From Gallionella sp. (lineage in GTDB: Bacteria > Pseudomonadota > Gammaproteobacteria > Burkholderiales > Gallionellaceae), in the NCBI GenBank assembly GCA_030682375.1, contig JAUXOL010000014.1:1-46318 (forward strand): DNA of 46,318 nucleotides, read 5' to 3'. The notes under the pieces were generated by a model, which worked only from the letters and a program-made list of their open reading frames with translations, made no database searches and had not been told where the DNA came from. This document shows, piece after piece, positions 7,224 through 17,200 of the stretch (its first letter is position 1; each line of letters starts with the position of its first letter). The position numbers were made by a program, and so were the translations under genes.

Positions 7224-8837
7224 ATGGCAGAGCAGGAAAACATTACGTCCCATCGTTTCGGCCAACTAACGCTCCAGCAAAAGCTGGGGCTGGGAGTTGG
7301 CGTGGCCGCGCTGTTCGCGCTGATCGCCAGCGCATGGCTATGGAGCCAGACGCCGGACTACCGCGTCCTGTACAGCAACCTGTCCGACCGCGATGGCGGC
7401 GCAATCATCGAGTCGCTGCAACAAATGAACATCCCCTACAAGTTCGCCGAGGGCGGGGGGGCCTTGCTGGTCGCATCCGATCGAGTGCATGAGGCGCGCC
7501 TGAAGCTGGCCTCTCAAGGGCTGCCCAAGGGCGGCAATGTCGGTTTCGAGCTGATGGAGAACCAGCGCTTCGGCATCACCCAGTTCGCCGAACAAGTCAA
7601 TTACCAGCGCGCCTTGGAAGGAGAGTTGGCACGCTCGGTGCAGAGCATAGGCTCAGTGGCTGCGGCACGAGTGCATCTGGCCATCCCCAAGCCCAGCGTA
7701 TTCGTCAAGGAACAGCAACGGCCCAGCGCCTCCGTGGTACTCAGCCTCCAAGGCGGGAGACTGCTCGACTCGTCGCAGGTCAGTGCGATCATCCATTTGA
7801 TTTCCAGCAGCGTTCCCGAAATGTCCGCCAAGGATGTGACCGTGGTCGACCAGAACGGCACGTTGCTGAGCGCGGAGCACAACGGCAGCACCGCCGAAGG
7901 GCTGGATGCCAACCAGCTCAAATATGTGCAACAGATCGAGCACAGCTATATCAAACGCATCGAATCATTGCTCGCCCCGATGCTGGGCGCCGACAACATC
8001 CGCGCCCAGGTGTCCGCCGATATCGATTTCTCGCGCACCGAGCAGACGTCGGAAATCTTCAAGCCCAATCAGCCCCCGAACGAGAGTGCGGTTCGCAGCC
8101 AGCAGATATCCGAAACCGTCAACGGCAACGGCCTCGCGGCCAGCGGCGTACCGGGCGCACTGAGCAATCAGCCGCCGGTCCCAGCCACCGCGCCTATCGT
8201 CGCGACCGCTCCCGCCGTGGGCATCGCACCGGGCAACGATCTCAACGTCTCGAACCTGCAGAAGGACTCCACCGTCAACTATGAAGTGGATCGCACCATA
8301 CGCCACACCGTGCTCCCGGTCGGGGCCATCAAGCGACTGTCGGTCGCTGTGGTGGTTAACGGCAACCGCAAAATGACCGATGCCAAGGGGAAGACCTCGA
8401 TTCAAACTCTGACCGACGCCGACAAAGAGCAGATCAACAATCTGGTCCGAGAGGCGATGGGATTCGATCAGAATCGCGGCGACAGCCTGAACGTTCAGGT
8501 CACCGCGTTCACCGACACCACAGAAACCATCGAAGAACTTCCGATCTGGAAACAGCCGGACTCGATGGAGCTGGCCAAGGAACTGCTCAAATATGCGCTG
8601 ATCGCGGCGGTCATGCTGTTCGTCATTTTCCGCATCATCAAACCGGCCTTCCAGCATCTGCAGACCATAGCCAGCGATACCGGAGGCTTTACTGCGGCAC
8701 CACCGCTGGCCGAGCCGGAAGTGACGTACACGCCCAGCACGCCGAATTTCGAGCATAGCCTGCAAACAGCCAAGCAGCTGGCTCAGCAAGAGCCTAAAAT
8801 CGTCGCCAGCGTGATCAAGGAATGGGTGAATCAATGA
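7224..8837 (+). CDS. fliF: Flagellar MS-ring protein FliF
   Basis: Inner-membrane ring on which rotor and export gate assemble. The 537 residues have a first membrane helix near 20-42 (KLGLGVGVAALFALIASAWL), a YscJ-like ring region (LYSNLSDRDGGAIIESLQ; VHLAIPKPSVFVKEQQRPSA), a variable Pro/Ala-rich loop near 300-340, and a second membrane helix near 455-475 (LLKYALIAAVMLFVIFRIIK). The C-terminal FliG-binding tail ends ASVIKEWVNQ. Its TGA overlaps the fliG ATG, consistent with coupled synthesis of ring and switch. First gene of fliFGHIJ. Confidence 0.97.
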   Translation: MAEQENITSHRFGQLTLQQKLGLGVGVAALFALIASAWLWSQTPDYRVLYSNLSDRDGGAIIESLQQMNIPYKFAEGGGALLVASDRVHEARLKLASQGLPKGGNVGFELMENQRFGITQFAEQVNYQRALEGELARSVQSIGSVAAARVHLAIPKPSVFVKEQQRPSASVVLSLQGGRLLDSSQVSAIIHLISSSVPEMSAKDVTVVDQNGTLLSAEHNGSTAEGLDANQLKYVQQIEHSYIKRIESLLAPMLGADNIRAQVSADIDFSRTEQTSEIFKPNQPPNESAVRSQQISETVNGNGLAASGVPGALSNQPPVPATAPIVATAPAVGIAPGNDLNVSNLQKDSTVNYEVDRTIRHTVLPVGAIKRLSVAVVVNGNRKMTDAKGKTSIQTLTDADKEQINNLVREAMGFDQNRGDSLNVQVTAFTDTTETIEELPIWKQPDSMELAKELLKYALIAAVMLFVIFRIIKPAFQHLQTIASDTGGFTAAPPLAEPEVTYTPSTPNFEHSLQTAKQLAQQEPKIVASVIKEWVNQ

Positions 8838-9826
8838 CGGACGGCGTCGAAAAAAGCGCGGTTTTTCTGATGTCGCTCGGCGAGGCGGAGGCGGCGGCTG
8901 TACTGAAATATCTCGAACCCAAGGAGGTTCAGAAGATCAGCGCTGCGATGATGAAACTGAAGAACCTCAGCCGCGAGGACATCTCGGAGGTGTTCCACGA
9001 GTTCATGGTCTCCGCATCCAGTAAGACCACCATCGGCATGGATTCGAGCGACTACATCCGCAACATGCTCACCCAGGCGCTGGGTGACGACAAGGCTTCC
9101 GGCCTGCTGGATCGCATCATGCACAACAGCGATACCAGCGGTATCGAAAGCCTGAAGTGGATGGATCCTGGCGCGGTGGCGGAAATGGTCGGCAACGAAC
9201 ACCCGCAGATCATCGCGACTATCTTGGTCCATCTCGAGCCGGACCAGGCTGCCGAGATCCTCAAGATGCTCACCGAACGCACCCGCAACGACGTATTGCT
9301 GCGCATCTCCACGCTGGACGGCGTGCAGCCGCTGGCGTTGCGCGAACTGAACGACGTATTGAGCAAGCTGATGTCGGGCGGCGGCACCGGAAAGAAGACC
9401 CTGCACGGCGGCGTCGAGACCGCTGCGGAGATCCTCAACTTCATGGGCAACACGCTCGAAGCCGAGATGATGGAGAACGTGCGCAATTACGACCCCGAGC
9501 TGGCACAGAAGATCGAAGACAAGATGTTCGTCTTCGAGAACCTGCTGGAGGTCGAGGATCGCGGCATCCAGCTGATCCTGCGCGAGGTTCAGTCCGAATC
9601 GCTGATCGTTGCGCTCAAGGCCGCCAGCGAAGAATTGCGCGAGAAGATCTTCAAGAACATGTCCGCCCGCGCGTCCGAAATGATGCGCGAAGATCTAGAA
9701 GCGAAGGGGCCGGTGAAACTAAGCGAGGTCGAAGCCAATCAAAAGGAGATACTCAAGATCGTGCGACGCCTGGCCGACGAAGGACAGATATCCATAGGCG
9801 GCGGCAGCGAGGAGGCCTATGTCTAG
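8834..9826 (+). CDS. fliG: Flagellar motor switch protein FliG
   Basis: Rotor protein that contacts the stator and sets rotation direction. The 330 residues begin MTDGVEKSAVFLMSLGEAEA, matching other FliG N-termini. The middle domain has the EHPQIIATILVHLEPDQAAEIL motif (EHPQ). The C-terminal torque helix region reads FVFENLLEVEDRGIQLILRE, with charged residues retained. I choose ATG 8834 (ATGA overlap with fliF) over the in-frame ATG at 8822, which adds MGES only. It overlaps fliH by 8 bases. Confidence 0.97.
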   Translation: MTDGVEKSAVFLMSLGEAEAAAVLKYLEPKEVQKISAAMMKLKNLSREDISEVFHEFMVSASSKTTIGMDSSDYIRNMLTQALGDDKASGLLDRIMHNSDTSGIESLKWMDPGAVAEMVGNEHPQIIATILVHLEPDQAAEILKMLTERTRNDVLLRISTLDGVQPLALRELNDVLSKLMSGGGTGKKTLHGGVETAAEILNFMGNTLEAEMMENVRNYDPELAQKIEDKMFVFENLLEVEDRGIQLILREVQSESLIVALKAASEELREKIFKNMSARASEMMREDLEAKGPVKLSEVEANQKEILKIVRRLADEGQISIGGGSEEAYV

Positions 9827-10454
9827 CGTGCTGATTCCCAAGGAAGAACTCACGGCGTTCCAGCGCTGGGAGTTGGCCTCGTTCGACCATCCGTCGCAGG
9901 GGCGCATGGGGGCCCAAGCGAAAGCCGAACTCGCCACCGTCGCCGAACTGGAACAGATCCGCCAGCAAGCCTATGACGAAGGCTACGCGCAGGGGCAGGA
10001 GGCCGGTTATGCGGCGGGCGCCCAGCAGATGCGCATGGAGATCGGGCAAGTCCAGGCCTTGATGCAACAATTGCAAACCGCGCTCAACCAGGTCGATGTA
10101 CAGCTGGCACAATCGCTGCTGGACCTGTCGCTGGAGGTCGCCCGGAAAATGGTCGGCACAACCCTGCAGGTCAATCCGGAAGTCATACTGAACACCGTCA
10201 ACGAGGCCATAGGCAGCCTGCCGCACTTCAACCAGCACGCCCATCTGGTGTTGCATCCGGAGGATGCCGAACTGGTTCGCAAGCACATGGGAGATCAGCT
10301 GTCGCACACCGGCTGGAAGCTGTTGAGCGACGCAAAAATAGAGCGCGGCGGATGCCGCGTCGAAACCGCGCACACCAAAGTGGATGCGACCGTCGAAACT
10401 CGCTGGAAGCGTATCGTCGAATCGATCGGACAGGACAAATCATGGCTGGCCTGA
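9819..10454 (+). CDS. fliH: Flagellar export ATPase regulator FliH
   Basis: Peripheral stalk of the export ATPase; it binds FliI and docks it to the C ring. The 211 residues have an N-terminal W-containing segment ([15 protein letters not shown]), a helix with regularly spaced small residues ([20 protein letters not shown], the GxxxG-type repeat typical of FliH), and a C-terminal domain ([37 protein letters not shown]). It overlaps fliG by 8 bases and fliI by 13. Confidence 0.95.
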   Translation: MSSVLIPKEELTAFQRWELASFDHPSQGRMGAQAKAELATVAELEQIRQQAYDEGYAQGQEAGYAAGAQQMRMEIGQVQALMQQLQTALNQVDVQLAQSLLDLSLEVARKMVGTTLQVNPEVILNTVNEAIGSLPHFNQHAHLVLHPEDAELVRKHMGDQLSHTGWKLLSDAKIERGGCRVETAHTKVDATVETRWKRIVESIGQDKSWLA

Positions 10455-11857
10455 CCCCTTCCTCACATAGCGCGAGATGGCAAGGCTTCCTCAACGAGGG
10501 GCGCGAATACGTCGCGCAGTGCAATACCATGCCGCCCAGCGGCCACTTGACCAAGGTGACCGGGCTGGTCATGGAAGCCGTCGGCCTGAAGATGTCGGTC
10601 GGCAGCACTTGCTCGATCCACCTGCCTAATGGCGTCGTGGCGGCAGAAGTCGTCGGCTTCTCCGGCGAAAAACTGTTCCTTATGCCGGAAAACGACGTCT
10701 ACGGCCTGGTACCCGGCGCGCGCGTCACACCAACCGACACCGTGCATGCGCCCACACTGAGCGAGAAACCGGTGCATGCCCAACAGCGCGCGACCGACTC
10801 GGCCAAGCATCTGCCCGTCGGCGACATGCTGCTCGGACGCGTGCTGGATGGCGCGGGACGACCGCTCGATCAGCTCGGGCCATTGCTTGAAGCAGGCTCT
10901 GCGCCGCTGCAAAGTCGACCATTCAACCCGCTGGAACGCGCACGCATCGATACCGCACTGGATGTCGGCGTGCGCGCCATCAACAGTCTGCTGACCGTGG
11001 GACGCGGACAACGCATGGGCCTGTTCGCCGGCTCCGGCGTCGGCAAGAGCGTGTTGCTCGGCATGATGGCACGCTATACCAGCGCCGACATTATCGTGGT
11101 CGGGCTGATCGGCGAACGGGGCCGCGAGGTCAAGGAATTCATCAACGACATCCTCGGCAAGGAAGGCCTGGCACGCTCGGTCGTCGTCGCCACGCCGGCC
11201 GACACCTCCCCGCTGATGCGTCTGCAAGGGGCCGCCTACGCGACCACCATCGCCGAATACTTCCGCGACCAAGGCAAGAACGTGCTGCTGATCATGGATT
11301 CGCTGACCCGTTTCGCGATGGCCCAGCGCGAGATTGCGCTCGCGGTCGGCGAACCGCCAGCCACCAAGGGTTATCCGCCTTCAGTATTCGCCAAGCTGCC
11401 GCAACTGGTGGAACGGGCCGGCAACGGTCTGGATGGCAGCGGCTCGATCACCGCCTTCTATACGGTATTGACCGAAGGCGACGACCAGCAAGACCCGATC
11501 GCCGACAGTGCACGCGCCATTCTGGACGGCCATATCGTGCTGTCGCGACGGCTGGTGGAACAGGGCCATTATCCGGCGATCGACATCGAAGCCTCGATCA
11601 GCCGCGTGATGTCGCATCTGGTCTCGCAAGAACACCAGTCACTGGTACAGCACTTCAAGCATCTGTACGCCCATTACCAGCGCAACCGCGATCTGATCAG
11701 CGTCGGCGCCTATGTCCGCGGCAGCGATCCGCTGCTGGACGAGGCGATCGTGCTTTACCCTAGGATGGAGGAATTCCTGAAACAAGGCATGTTCGAGCGC
11801 GAGACCTATCAGGCGAGCGTCGCCCAACTCTCGGCATTGTTCCAGCCGATACACTAG
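10442..11857 (+). CDS. fliI: Flagellum-specific export ATPase FliI
   Basis: Hexameric ATPase related to F1-beta that unfolds and delivers export substrates. The 471 residues carry Walker A AGSGVGKS, Walker [18 protein letters not shown] and the conserved [17 protein letters not shown], all intact. The start at ATG 10442 lies inside the fliH 3' end and yields [14 protein letters not shown]; an upstream in-frame start at 10352 would overlap fliH by over 100 bases. fliJ follows 11 bases after the stop. Confidence 0.97.
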   Translation: MAGLTPSSHSARWQGFLNEGREYVAQCNTMPPSGHLTKVTGLVMEAVGLKMSVGSTCSIHLPNGVVAAEVVGFSGEKLFLMPENDVYGLVPGARVTPTDTVHAPTLSEKPVHAQQRATDSAKHLPVGDMLLGRVLDGAGRPLDQLGPLLEAGSAPLQSRPFNPLERARIDTALDVGVRAINSLLTVGRGQRMGLFAGSGVGKSVLLGMMARYTSADIIVVGLIGERGREVKEFINDILGKEGLARSVVVATPADTSPLMRLQGAAYATTIAEYFRDQGKNVLLIMDSLTRFAMAQREIALAVGEPPATKGYPPSVFAKLPQLVERAGNGLDGSGSITAFYTVLTEGDDQQDPIADSARAILDGHIVLSRRLVEQGHYPAIDIEASISRVMSHLVSQEHQSLVQHFKHLYAHYQRNRDLISVGAYVRGSDPLLDEAIVLYPRMEEFLKQGMFERETYQASVAQLSALFQPIH

Positions 11858-11868
11858 CGAGTTGAGCC

Positions 11869-12351
11869 ATGACCAAACCCTTTTCTCTCGCGACCCTGAT
11901 GAATCTGGCGGAACACAGCAACGAATCCGCGATCCGCAGACTCGGCCAGCTGAACCTGCTTCAACAAAGCGCCCAGCAGAAGCTGGACACCCTGCAGGAG
12001 TTTCGCAGGGACTATCAGTCGCAGATGCAAAAAGGCATTCAGGAAGGCATGAGCCCGGTCGAGTTGCGCAATTTTCAGCAATTCATCTACAAGCTCGACG
12101 AGGCAATCGTGCAACAGCAAAAGCAACTCGAGAAAAGCCAGGCTTCGACCCAATTGGGTCGCAACGAATTCGACGTCACGCGGCGCAAGCTGAAATCTCT
12201 CGATACCTTGCGCCAGCGTCACATCGAGACGCAGAGGAAGATCGCCGAAAAGGCGGAACAGAAAGCACAAGACGAGCACTCCGACAGGGCCGCAGCACGC
12301 AGGATGAGCGAGCTTGAAGAACAGGACAGTCAAGCGAAGAACGAACACTAG
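11869..12351 (+). CDS. fliJ: Flagellar export chaperone FliJ
   Basis: Coiled-coil central stalk of the FliH-FliI export ATPase; it also helps recycle chaperones. The 160 residues are almost entirely helical, with Gln/Lys/Glu-rich heptads (LGQLNLLQQSAQQKLDTLQE; FQQFIYKLDEAIVQQQKQLE) and a charged C-terminus. Sequence conservation is low across the family, but length, helix pattern and place after fliI make the call safe. The stop TAG is immediately followed by ATG 12352, an alternative and less likely fliK start. Confidence 0.93.
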   Translation: MTKPFSLATLMNLAEHSNESAIRRLGQLNLLQQSAQQKLDTLQEFRRDYQSQMQKGIQEGMSPVELRNFQQFIYKLDEAIVQQQKQLEKSQASTQLGRNEFDVTRRKLKSLDTLRQRHIETQRKIAEKAEQKAQDEHSDRAAARRMSELEEQDSQAKNEH

Positions 12352-12381
12352 ATGTCGAACAGTCCATACCAGGAGACGACC

Positions 12382-13527
12382 ATGAACAACCTACTGATCA
12401 GCAGCGCCCCACAGCCATCCGGCAACGTCGCGAACACGGCGCAGTCGGACAGCACAAACGGCACGGCCAACGATAGCCAAACCGCCGCTCCTTTTGCCCA
12501 GGTGCTGGCACGCAAGGTGGACAAATCCGCCCCGCCCGCTTCGGATGCCAATACCAGCGCAGAGACCTCCGGCGACAATACCGCCCCCCAGGTCATCCCG
12601 GACCCGACGATAGTCCCGCCCGACGCATTGAACGCCATCCTGCTCCAGATTCCGGTAGAGATGCGCAGCGCGAGTGTCACGGATCGCGTCGCCTTGCTGG
12701 CCGCAGGCGACCGCTCTGCCGCGCTCGATCCCGCCACACTGCGCATGGCGGCCACGACACTCGCGAGCGACACGCCCGTGGACGCAGCCACTGCAGCCAA
12801 AGGCGGCGCACAATTCCAAACCATACTATCCAGCCAGGCCGCCTCTTCCGAGCCGTTGACCGGCGTCGACAAGAAAGCGGTTGTCGCAGACCAAACGACC
12901 GAACTCCAGGCCAAATCGGAGCAGCAGCTCCTGACCGACGTCCTGCGCCAGAGCACATCCGGCCGTCAGGATATGCTCGCCAGCACCGCTCAACTGGCCA
13001 CACCCCAGATAAGCGCGGGCTCGATATCGCAGGCAACGGTCGCCGCGATGACAGGCAATCCCACCGGCAACCAGACGAGCATAACGGCCCAAACCATTTC
13101 GACACCGCTGGCCAGCCCGGTATGGGGAGAGGACTTTTCACAAAAGATCAGCTGGATGGTCTCGCAAAAGAACCAAGTCGCCGAACTGCACTTGAATCCG
13201 CCCAATCTGGGGCCGCTTGATGTGGTGCTGAAAATATCCGACAACCAGGCCACCGCCCTGTTCGCCTCCCCCCATGCCGCAGTGCGCGACGCGGTGGAGA
13301 GCGCCCTGCCTAAACTTCGCGAATTACTGGCCGATAACGGCATCATGTTGAGCAATGCCACGGTCGGAGACCAGTCGCCGCGCGACCGGGGGACGGAAGG
13401 ATCTGCGGATCGAAAGAGCGGCGCATCCTCCGTCGACGGCCCGACCGATGATGTGACTGAAACTTCCGGAACGCTGCCGACGACTTCGGCGCGTCGACAC
13501 AACGGTATGGTGGATACATTTGCCTGA
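12382..13527 (+). CDS. fliK: Flagellar hook-length control protein FliK
   Basis: Secreted ruler that ends hook growth by switching FlhB specificity. The N-terminal ~240 of 381 residues are low-complexity (Ala, Ser, Thr, Gln, Asp), as expected for a disordered ruler. The C-terminal domain has QKNQVAELHLNPPNLGPLDV, then ALPKLRELLADNGIMLSNATV. I choose ATG 12382, with AGGAG (12371-12375) 6 bases upstream; ATG 12352 would add ten residues with no ribosome site of its own. It is the last gene of fliFGHIJK, followed by 95 bases before fliL. Confidence 0.93.
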   Translation: MNNLLISSAPQPSGNVANTAQSDSTNGTANDSQTAAPFAQVLARKVDKSAPPASDANTSAETSGDNTAPQVIPDPTIVPPDALNAILLQIPVEMRSASVTDRVALLAAGDRSAALDPATLRMAATTLASDTPVDAATAAKGGAQFQTILSSQAASSEPLTGVDKKAVVADQTTELQAKSEQQLLTDVLRQSTSGRQDMLASTAQLATPQISAGSISQATVAAMTGNPTGNQTSITAQTISTPLASPVWGEDFSQKISWMVSQKNQVAELHLNPPNLGPLDVVLKISDNQATALFASPHAAVRDAVESALPKLRELLADNGIMLSNATVGDQSPRDRGTEGSADRKSGASSVDGPTDDVTETSGTLPTTSARRHNGMVDTFA

Positions 13528-13622
13528 TAGCCAAGCGACGGATTACATAACAAGAATTTCCGGCACCAACCGGGTTATCATTGCCCCCCGAATTTCAGGC
13601 AATCAACGAAGGAACATAAAAT

Positions 13623-14219
13623 ATGGCCAAGGGAACCAAACCGGGTTCAAAACCGGAAGCTCAAGAAGCTGCTGCTGAAGCGCCACCGAAGAAAAGCAAG
13701 ATGAAGCTCATTGTCATCGTCATTGCACTGGTATTGCTGCTGGCCGTCGGAGCTGTGGCAGCGCTGCTCTTGCTCAAACCTGCGCATTCACCGGAAGCGA
13801 ACAATGCCGAAGAGCACGGACAGGCCGAAAAAGTCGAAACACCCACCGGGCCACCCAAATTTGTCGATCTGGGTACATTCACCACCAATCTTGCACCGGA
13901 AGAAGGCGATCGCTTCGTGCAAGTGGTCATCTCGCTGAAGATCAGCAGACCGGAACTGGAAGAGCAGATCAACGCCAGCAAACCGGAAATACTGCATCGC
14001 GTGAACATGATGCTGCAGAGCAAACTGCCTTCCGAACTGGCCACAGTTGAAGGAAAAGCCCGACTGGCCGACCAAATTAAGGTACAGATTCAGCACATTC
14101 TGGGACTGCGCAAGACTGCTCCGGCCATCGGTTCGACGGAAACGGATACAGCCCCCGCCGACCCGAAGACAAAAGGCGGACTGGACGAAGTCCTGTTTAC
14201 ATCGTTTCTCATGCAGTGA
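13623..14219 (+). CDS. fliL: Flagellar basal body-associated protein FliL
   Basis: Single-pass inner-membrane protein around the stator that supports torque. The 198 residues have a charged cytoplasmic N-terminus, one membrane helix (about 28-50, LIVIVIALVLLLAVGAVAAL), and a periplasmic domain (PPKFVDLGTFTTNLAPEEGDRF and QVVISLKISRPELEEQI). The C-terminus has the usual VLFTSFLMQ ending. AAGGAA lies before the ATG. It begins the fliLMNOPQR block; no convincing promoter was seen in the preceding 95-base gap. Confidence 0.96.
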   Translation: MAKGTKPGSKPEAQEAAAEAPPKKSKMKLIVIVIALVLLLAVGAVAALLLLKPAHSPEANNAEEHGQAEKVETPTGPPKFVDLGTFTTNLAPEEGDRFVQVVISLKISRPELEEQINASKPEILHRVNMMLQSKLPSELATVEGKARLADQIKVQIQHILGLRKTAPAIGSTETDTAPADPKTKGGLDEVLFTSFLMQ

Positions 14220-14244
14220 CGTGAAGGCTGACCGATAAAGGCAG

Positions 14245-15231
14245 ATGAGCGAATTTCTCTCACAAGACGAAGTCGATTCCCTGCTCAGGGGGGTGACCGG
14301 CGAAACGGACGAGGCTGATACCAGCGCGGAACCGGCGGGAGGCGTTCGCCCATATAACCTGGCATCGCAAGAACGCATCGTACGTGGGCGCATGCCCACG
14401 ATGGAAGTCATCAACGAGCGCTTCGCCCGTCTGTTCCGCATCGGCCTGTTCAACTTCATCCGCCGCACGCCGGAGATATCCGTCGGACCGGTACGCGTCC
14501 TGAAGTTCGGCGAGTTCATCCGCAACCTGCATGTTCCCACTAACCTGAACATCATTCAGGCCAAACCGTTGCGCGGCAACGGGCTGTTCATCTTCGATCC
14601 GAATCTGGTGTTTCTGGTGGTGGACAACATGTTCGGCGGCGATGGCCGCTTCCACACCCGCGTAGAAGGGCGCGAGTTCACACAGACCGAGCAACGAATC
14701 ATCCAGAATCTGTTGCTGGTGGTGTTCGAGACCTACGGCAAATCATGGGAAGCCGTGCATCCGCTGGAATTCGAGTTCGTACGCTCCGAGATGAACCCCC
14801 AGTTCGCCAACATCGCCACGCCGAACGAAGTCGTCATCGTCACCACGTTCGACATAGAATTGGGCGGCAACGGCGGCTCTTTCCACGTCTGCATGCCCTA
14901 CTCCATGCTCGAGCCGGTCAAGGATCTACTCTACAGCACGATGCAAGGCGAGCATCTGGCGATGGATCATCGCTGGCTGCAACTGCTATCCAAACAGGTA
15001 CAATCCGCGCAAGTCGAACTGGTCGCCACGCTCGGCCAGGCAAACATCCATATGGAACAAGTCTTGAAAATGCGCGCGGGCGACATCATTCCGCTCGATG
15101 TCGATGAAAACATCATCGCCACCGTGGACGGCGTGCCCGTCATGGAATGCAAATACGGATCATTCAACAATCAGTACGCGCTAAGAGTCGAACGTATGCT
15201 ATCGACCAGCGAAGGAGAGGGTAATGGCTGA
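14245..15231 (+). CDS. fliM: Flagellar motor switch protein FliM
   Basis: C-ring protein that binds CheY-P and passes the signal to FliG. The 328 residues begin with the CheY-binding peptide LSQDEVDSLL (residues 5-14). The middle domain has the GGxG region (VVDNMFGGDGRFH). The C-terminal SpoA-like domain ends near DGVPVMECKYGSFNNQYALRVE. It overlaps fliN by 8 bases. The intact CheY-binding peptide means CheY is expected elsewhere, although no cheY lies in this window. Confidence 0.97.
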   Translation: MSEFLSQDEVDSLLRGVTGETDEADTSAEPAGGVRPYNLASQERIVRGRMPTMEVINERFARLFRIGLFNFIRRTPEISVGPVRVLKFGEFIRNLHVPTNLNIIQAKPLRGNGLFIFDPNLVFLVVDNMFGGDGRFHTRVEGREFTQTEQRIIQNLLLVVFETYGKSWEAVHPLEFEFVRSEMNPQFANIATPNEVVIVTTFDIELGGNGGSFHVCMPYSMLEPVKDLLYSTMQGEHLAMDHRWLQLLSKQVQSAQVELVATLGQANIHMEQVLKMRAGDIIPLDVDENIIATVDGVPVMECKYGSFNNQYALRVERMLSTSEGEGNG

Positions 15232-15688
15232 CGAAACCGGCGCCAACGAGGACGCGATTACGGCCGACGACTGGGGTGCGGCAATGGCCGAGCAGACCAC
15301 CACCACCGCAGCAGACGACTGGGGTGCGGCAATGGCCGAACAGACCGCCGCCGAGAGTACGCCGACCGAACCGGCCAAGCCGCATGTATTCGAGAAGTTC
15401 GGGGCTATCGGGGCCGCGACCGGCCAGAACGATCTCGATATGATTTTGGACATCCCGGTACAGCTGACCGTCGAGTTGGGTCGCACCAAGATGCCGATCA
15501 AGAACCTGTTGCAACTCGCCCAAGGTTCAGTCGTAGAGCTGGCCGGTATGGCAGGCGAACCGCTGGACGTGCTGATCAACGGCTTCCTGATCGCTCAGGG
15601 AGAGGTCGTGGTGGTGAACGACAAACTGGGTATCCGCCTGACTGATATCATCACCCCCTCCGAACGACTACGCCGCCTGAATCGATAG
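15224..15688 (+). CDS. fliN: Flagellar motor switch protein FliN
   Basis: C-ring base protein that also docks FliH. The C-terminal SpoA domain is standard (DMILDIPVQLTVELGRTKM, LLQLAQGSVVELAGMAGEPL, NGFLIAQGEVVVVNDKLGIR). The N-terminal extension of the 154-residue product contains a perfect repeat of ADDWGAAMAEQT (residues 14-25 and 30-41) separated by TTTA. FliN N-termini often have one such acidic Trp motif; the doubling is unusual. The start overlaps fliM by 8 bases, with a GGAGAGGG ribosome site. Confidence 0.96.
   Translation: MADETGANEDAITADDWGAAMAEQTTTTAADDWGAAMAEQTAAESTPTEPAKPHVFEKFGAIGAATGQNDLDMILDIPVQLTVELGRTKMPIKNLLQLAQGSVVELAGMAGEPLDVLINGFLIAQGEVVVVNDKLGIRLTDIITPSERLRRLNR
15263..15346 (+). 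repeat. Tandem 36-base repeat in fliN
   Basis: Two in-frame 36-base units, 15263-15298 and 15311-15346, match at 34 of 36 positions and encode identical peptides. The two differences are third-codon silent changes (GCC/GCA, GAG/GAA). They are separated by 12 bases (ACC ACC ACC GCA). This points to a recent duplication retained under coding constraint. Confidence 0.9.
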
Positions 15689-15689
15689 C

Positions 15690-16160
15690 ATGGGCCGACT
15701 TCATTTCTCCCTCGCCACAGCGATGCTGGCGGCACCCGCGCTGGCTTCGGCGATGGACGGGACGCGTCCCGCCTATGTCCCTCCACCACCCGCCGTCAGC
15801 TCGGGCAGCATCGTGCAGATCATCTTCAGCCTGCTGCTCGTGCTGGCCGCCATCGTTCTGGTCGCTTGGCTGCTGAAACGCATGAATCTGGCTCAACAAG
15901 GCACGGCCGGCCACCTCAAGGTGATCGGCGGCGTCGCGATAGGCCAACGGGAGCGCGTCGTACTGGTGGAGATTGACGAAACTTGGCTGGTCGTCGGGGT
16001 CGGCCCCGGTCAGATACGTACCCTGCACACGCTTCCCAAGCCGGCAGACGGCGACTCCATCGCGACATCCCAGCCGCTTCCCGCTGACCGCAAGTTTGCC
16101 GCGCTGCTGTCTTCCGTCATCAGCCAGCGTCCCGCAGGTAGGAAACCCGATGCGCACTAG
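15690..16160 (+). CDS. fliO: Flagellar biosynthesis protein FliO
   Basis: Small membrane protein that helps assemble the FliP export-gate pentamer. The 156 residues have a signal-like N-terminus (1-21, ending ALASA), one membrane helix (about 42-65, [20 protein letters not shown]), and a cytoplasmic domain ([35 protein letters not shown]) typical of FliO. It starts one base after the fliN stop and overlaps fliP by 11 bases. Confidence 0.93.
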   Translation: MGRLHFSLATAMLAAPALASAMDGTRPAYVPPPPAVSSGSIVQIIFSLLLVLAAIVLVAWLLKRMNLAQQGTAGHLKVIGGVAIGQRERVVLVEIDETWLVVGVGPGQIRTLHTLPKPADGDSIATSQPLPADRKFAALLSSVISQRPAGRKPDAH

Positions 16161-16899
16161 TCTTTTCGCGTTCCTGCTGCTTGCCCTGTTCGGCCTGGCC
16201 CAGCCCGCATGGGCGGCGGAAGTGGGTATGCCCGCACTGACCAGCGCGCCAGCCCCCGGCGGCGGCCAGACCTACAGCCTGAGCCTGCAGACGCTGCTGC
16301 TGCTCACCTCACTGAGCTTCCTGCCGGCGATCCTGCTGATGATGACCGGTTTCACTCGTATCATCATCGTGCTGAGCCTGTTGCGCTCCGCGCTCGGCAC
16401 GCCGTCTTCACCACCCAATCAAGTTCTGATCGGCCTGGCGCTGTTCCTGACATTCTTCGTGATGTCGCCCGTGTTCGACAAGATATACGCCGATGCCTAT
16501 CTGCCCTACAGCGAGAACAAGATGGAGTTCACCGAGGCGGTCGAAAAGGCCAGCGTTCCGCTGAAGACCTTCATGCTGCGCCAGACGCGGGAAACCGATC
16601 TCGCGCTGTTCGTCCGGATATCCAACAGCGAACCGCTGCAAAGCGCGGACCAGGTGCCGTTACGCATCCTGGTGCCTGCCTACGTGACCAGCGAACTGAA
16701 GACCGCGTTCCAGATCGGCTTCGTAATCTTCATCCCGTTCCTGATCATCGACATGGTCGTAGCCAGCGTGCTGATGTCCATGGGTATGATGATGCTGTCG
16801 CCATCGATTATTTCGCTGCCGTTCAAAATCATGCTGTTCGTGCTGGCCGACGGCTGGAACCTGATCATCGGTTCGCTGGCGCAGAGCTTCTACACCTGA
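16150..16899 (+). CDS. fliP: Flagellar export gate protein FliP
   Basis: Core subunit of the export gate. The 249 residues have a cleavable signal (1-22, ending PAWA) and four membrane segments. Family motifs are present: [20 protein letters not shown], then [15 protein letters not shown] and [20 protein letters not shown], and near the end [16 protein letters not shown] start at ATG 16150 (AGGTAGGA ribosome site within fliO) because the longer frame from 15973 would run through fliO and spoil the signal peptide. Confidence 0.97.
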   Translation: MRTSLFAFLLLALFGLAQPAWAAEVGMPALTSAPAPGGGQTYSLSLQTLLLLTSLSFLPAILLMMTGFTRIIIVLSLLRSALGTPSSPPNQVLIGLALFLTFFVMSPVFDKIYADAYLPYSENKMEFTEAVEKASVPLKTFMLRQTRETDLALFVRISNSEPLQSADQVPLRILVPAYVTSELKTAFQIGFVIFIPFLIIDMVVASVLMSMGMMMLSPSIISLPFKIMLFVLADGWNLIIGSLAQSFYT

Positions 16900-16909
16900 C
16901 GGAAGCGAC

Positions 16910-17179
16910 ATGACACCCGAAACCGTCATCACCATCGGACAGCAAGCCGTCGAAATGACGCTGCTGGTTTCGGCTCCGCTACTGCTGACCGCCTTGGTCA
17001 TCGGTCTGGTGGTCAGCATCTTTCAGGCCGCGACCCAGATCAACGAGATGACGCTGTCTTTCATTCCCAAGATGCTGGGTATCTTCGTGGTGCTGATCTT
17101 TACCGGACCGTGGATGATCAGCATGATGGTGGACTACATCCAGCGCCTGTTCGGCAACATCCCTTGGATGATCGGGTAA
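16910..17179 (+). CDS. fliQ: Flagellar export gate protein FliQ
   Basis: Export-gate subunit with two membrane helices in 89 residues, the family's normal length. Recognisable stretches are TPETVITIGQQAVEMTLLVS, then LVSIFQAATQINEMTLSFIP and GPWMISMMVDYIQRLF. It lies 10 bases after fliP and 21 bases before fliR. Confidence 0.97.
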   Translation: MTPETVITIGQQAVEMTLLVSAPLLLTALVIGLVVSIFQAATQINEMTLSFIPKMLGIFVVLIFTGPWMISMMVDYIQRLFGNIPWMIG

Positions 17180-17200
17180 GCGCAGCGTGGCGGTATCGGC

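Noticed and set aside
8822..8833. Earlier fliG start at ATG 8822
   Set aside because: It adds only MGES, and the 4-base ATGA overlap with fliF at 8834 gives the usual FliG N-terminus.
14232..14239. ACCGATAA before fliM as a sigma-28 -10
   Set aside because: No TAAA -35 at the right distance, and it lies in a tight fliL-fliM junction of one operon.
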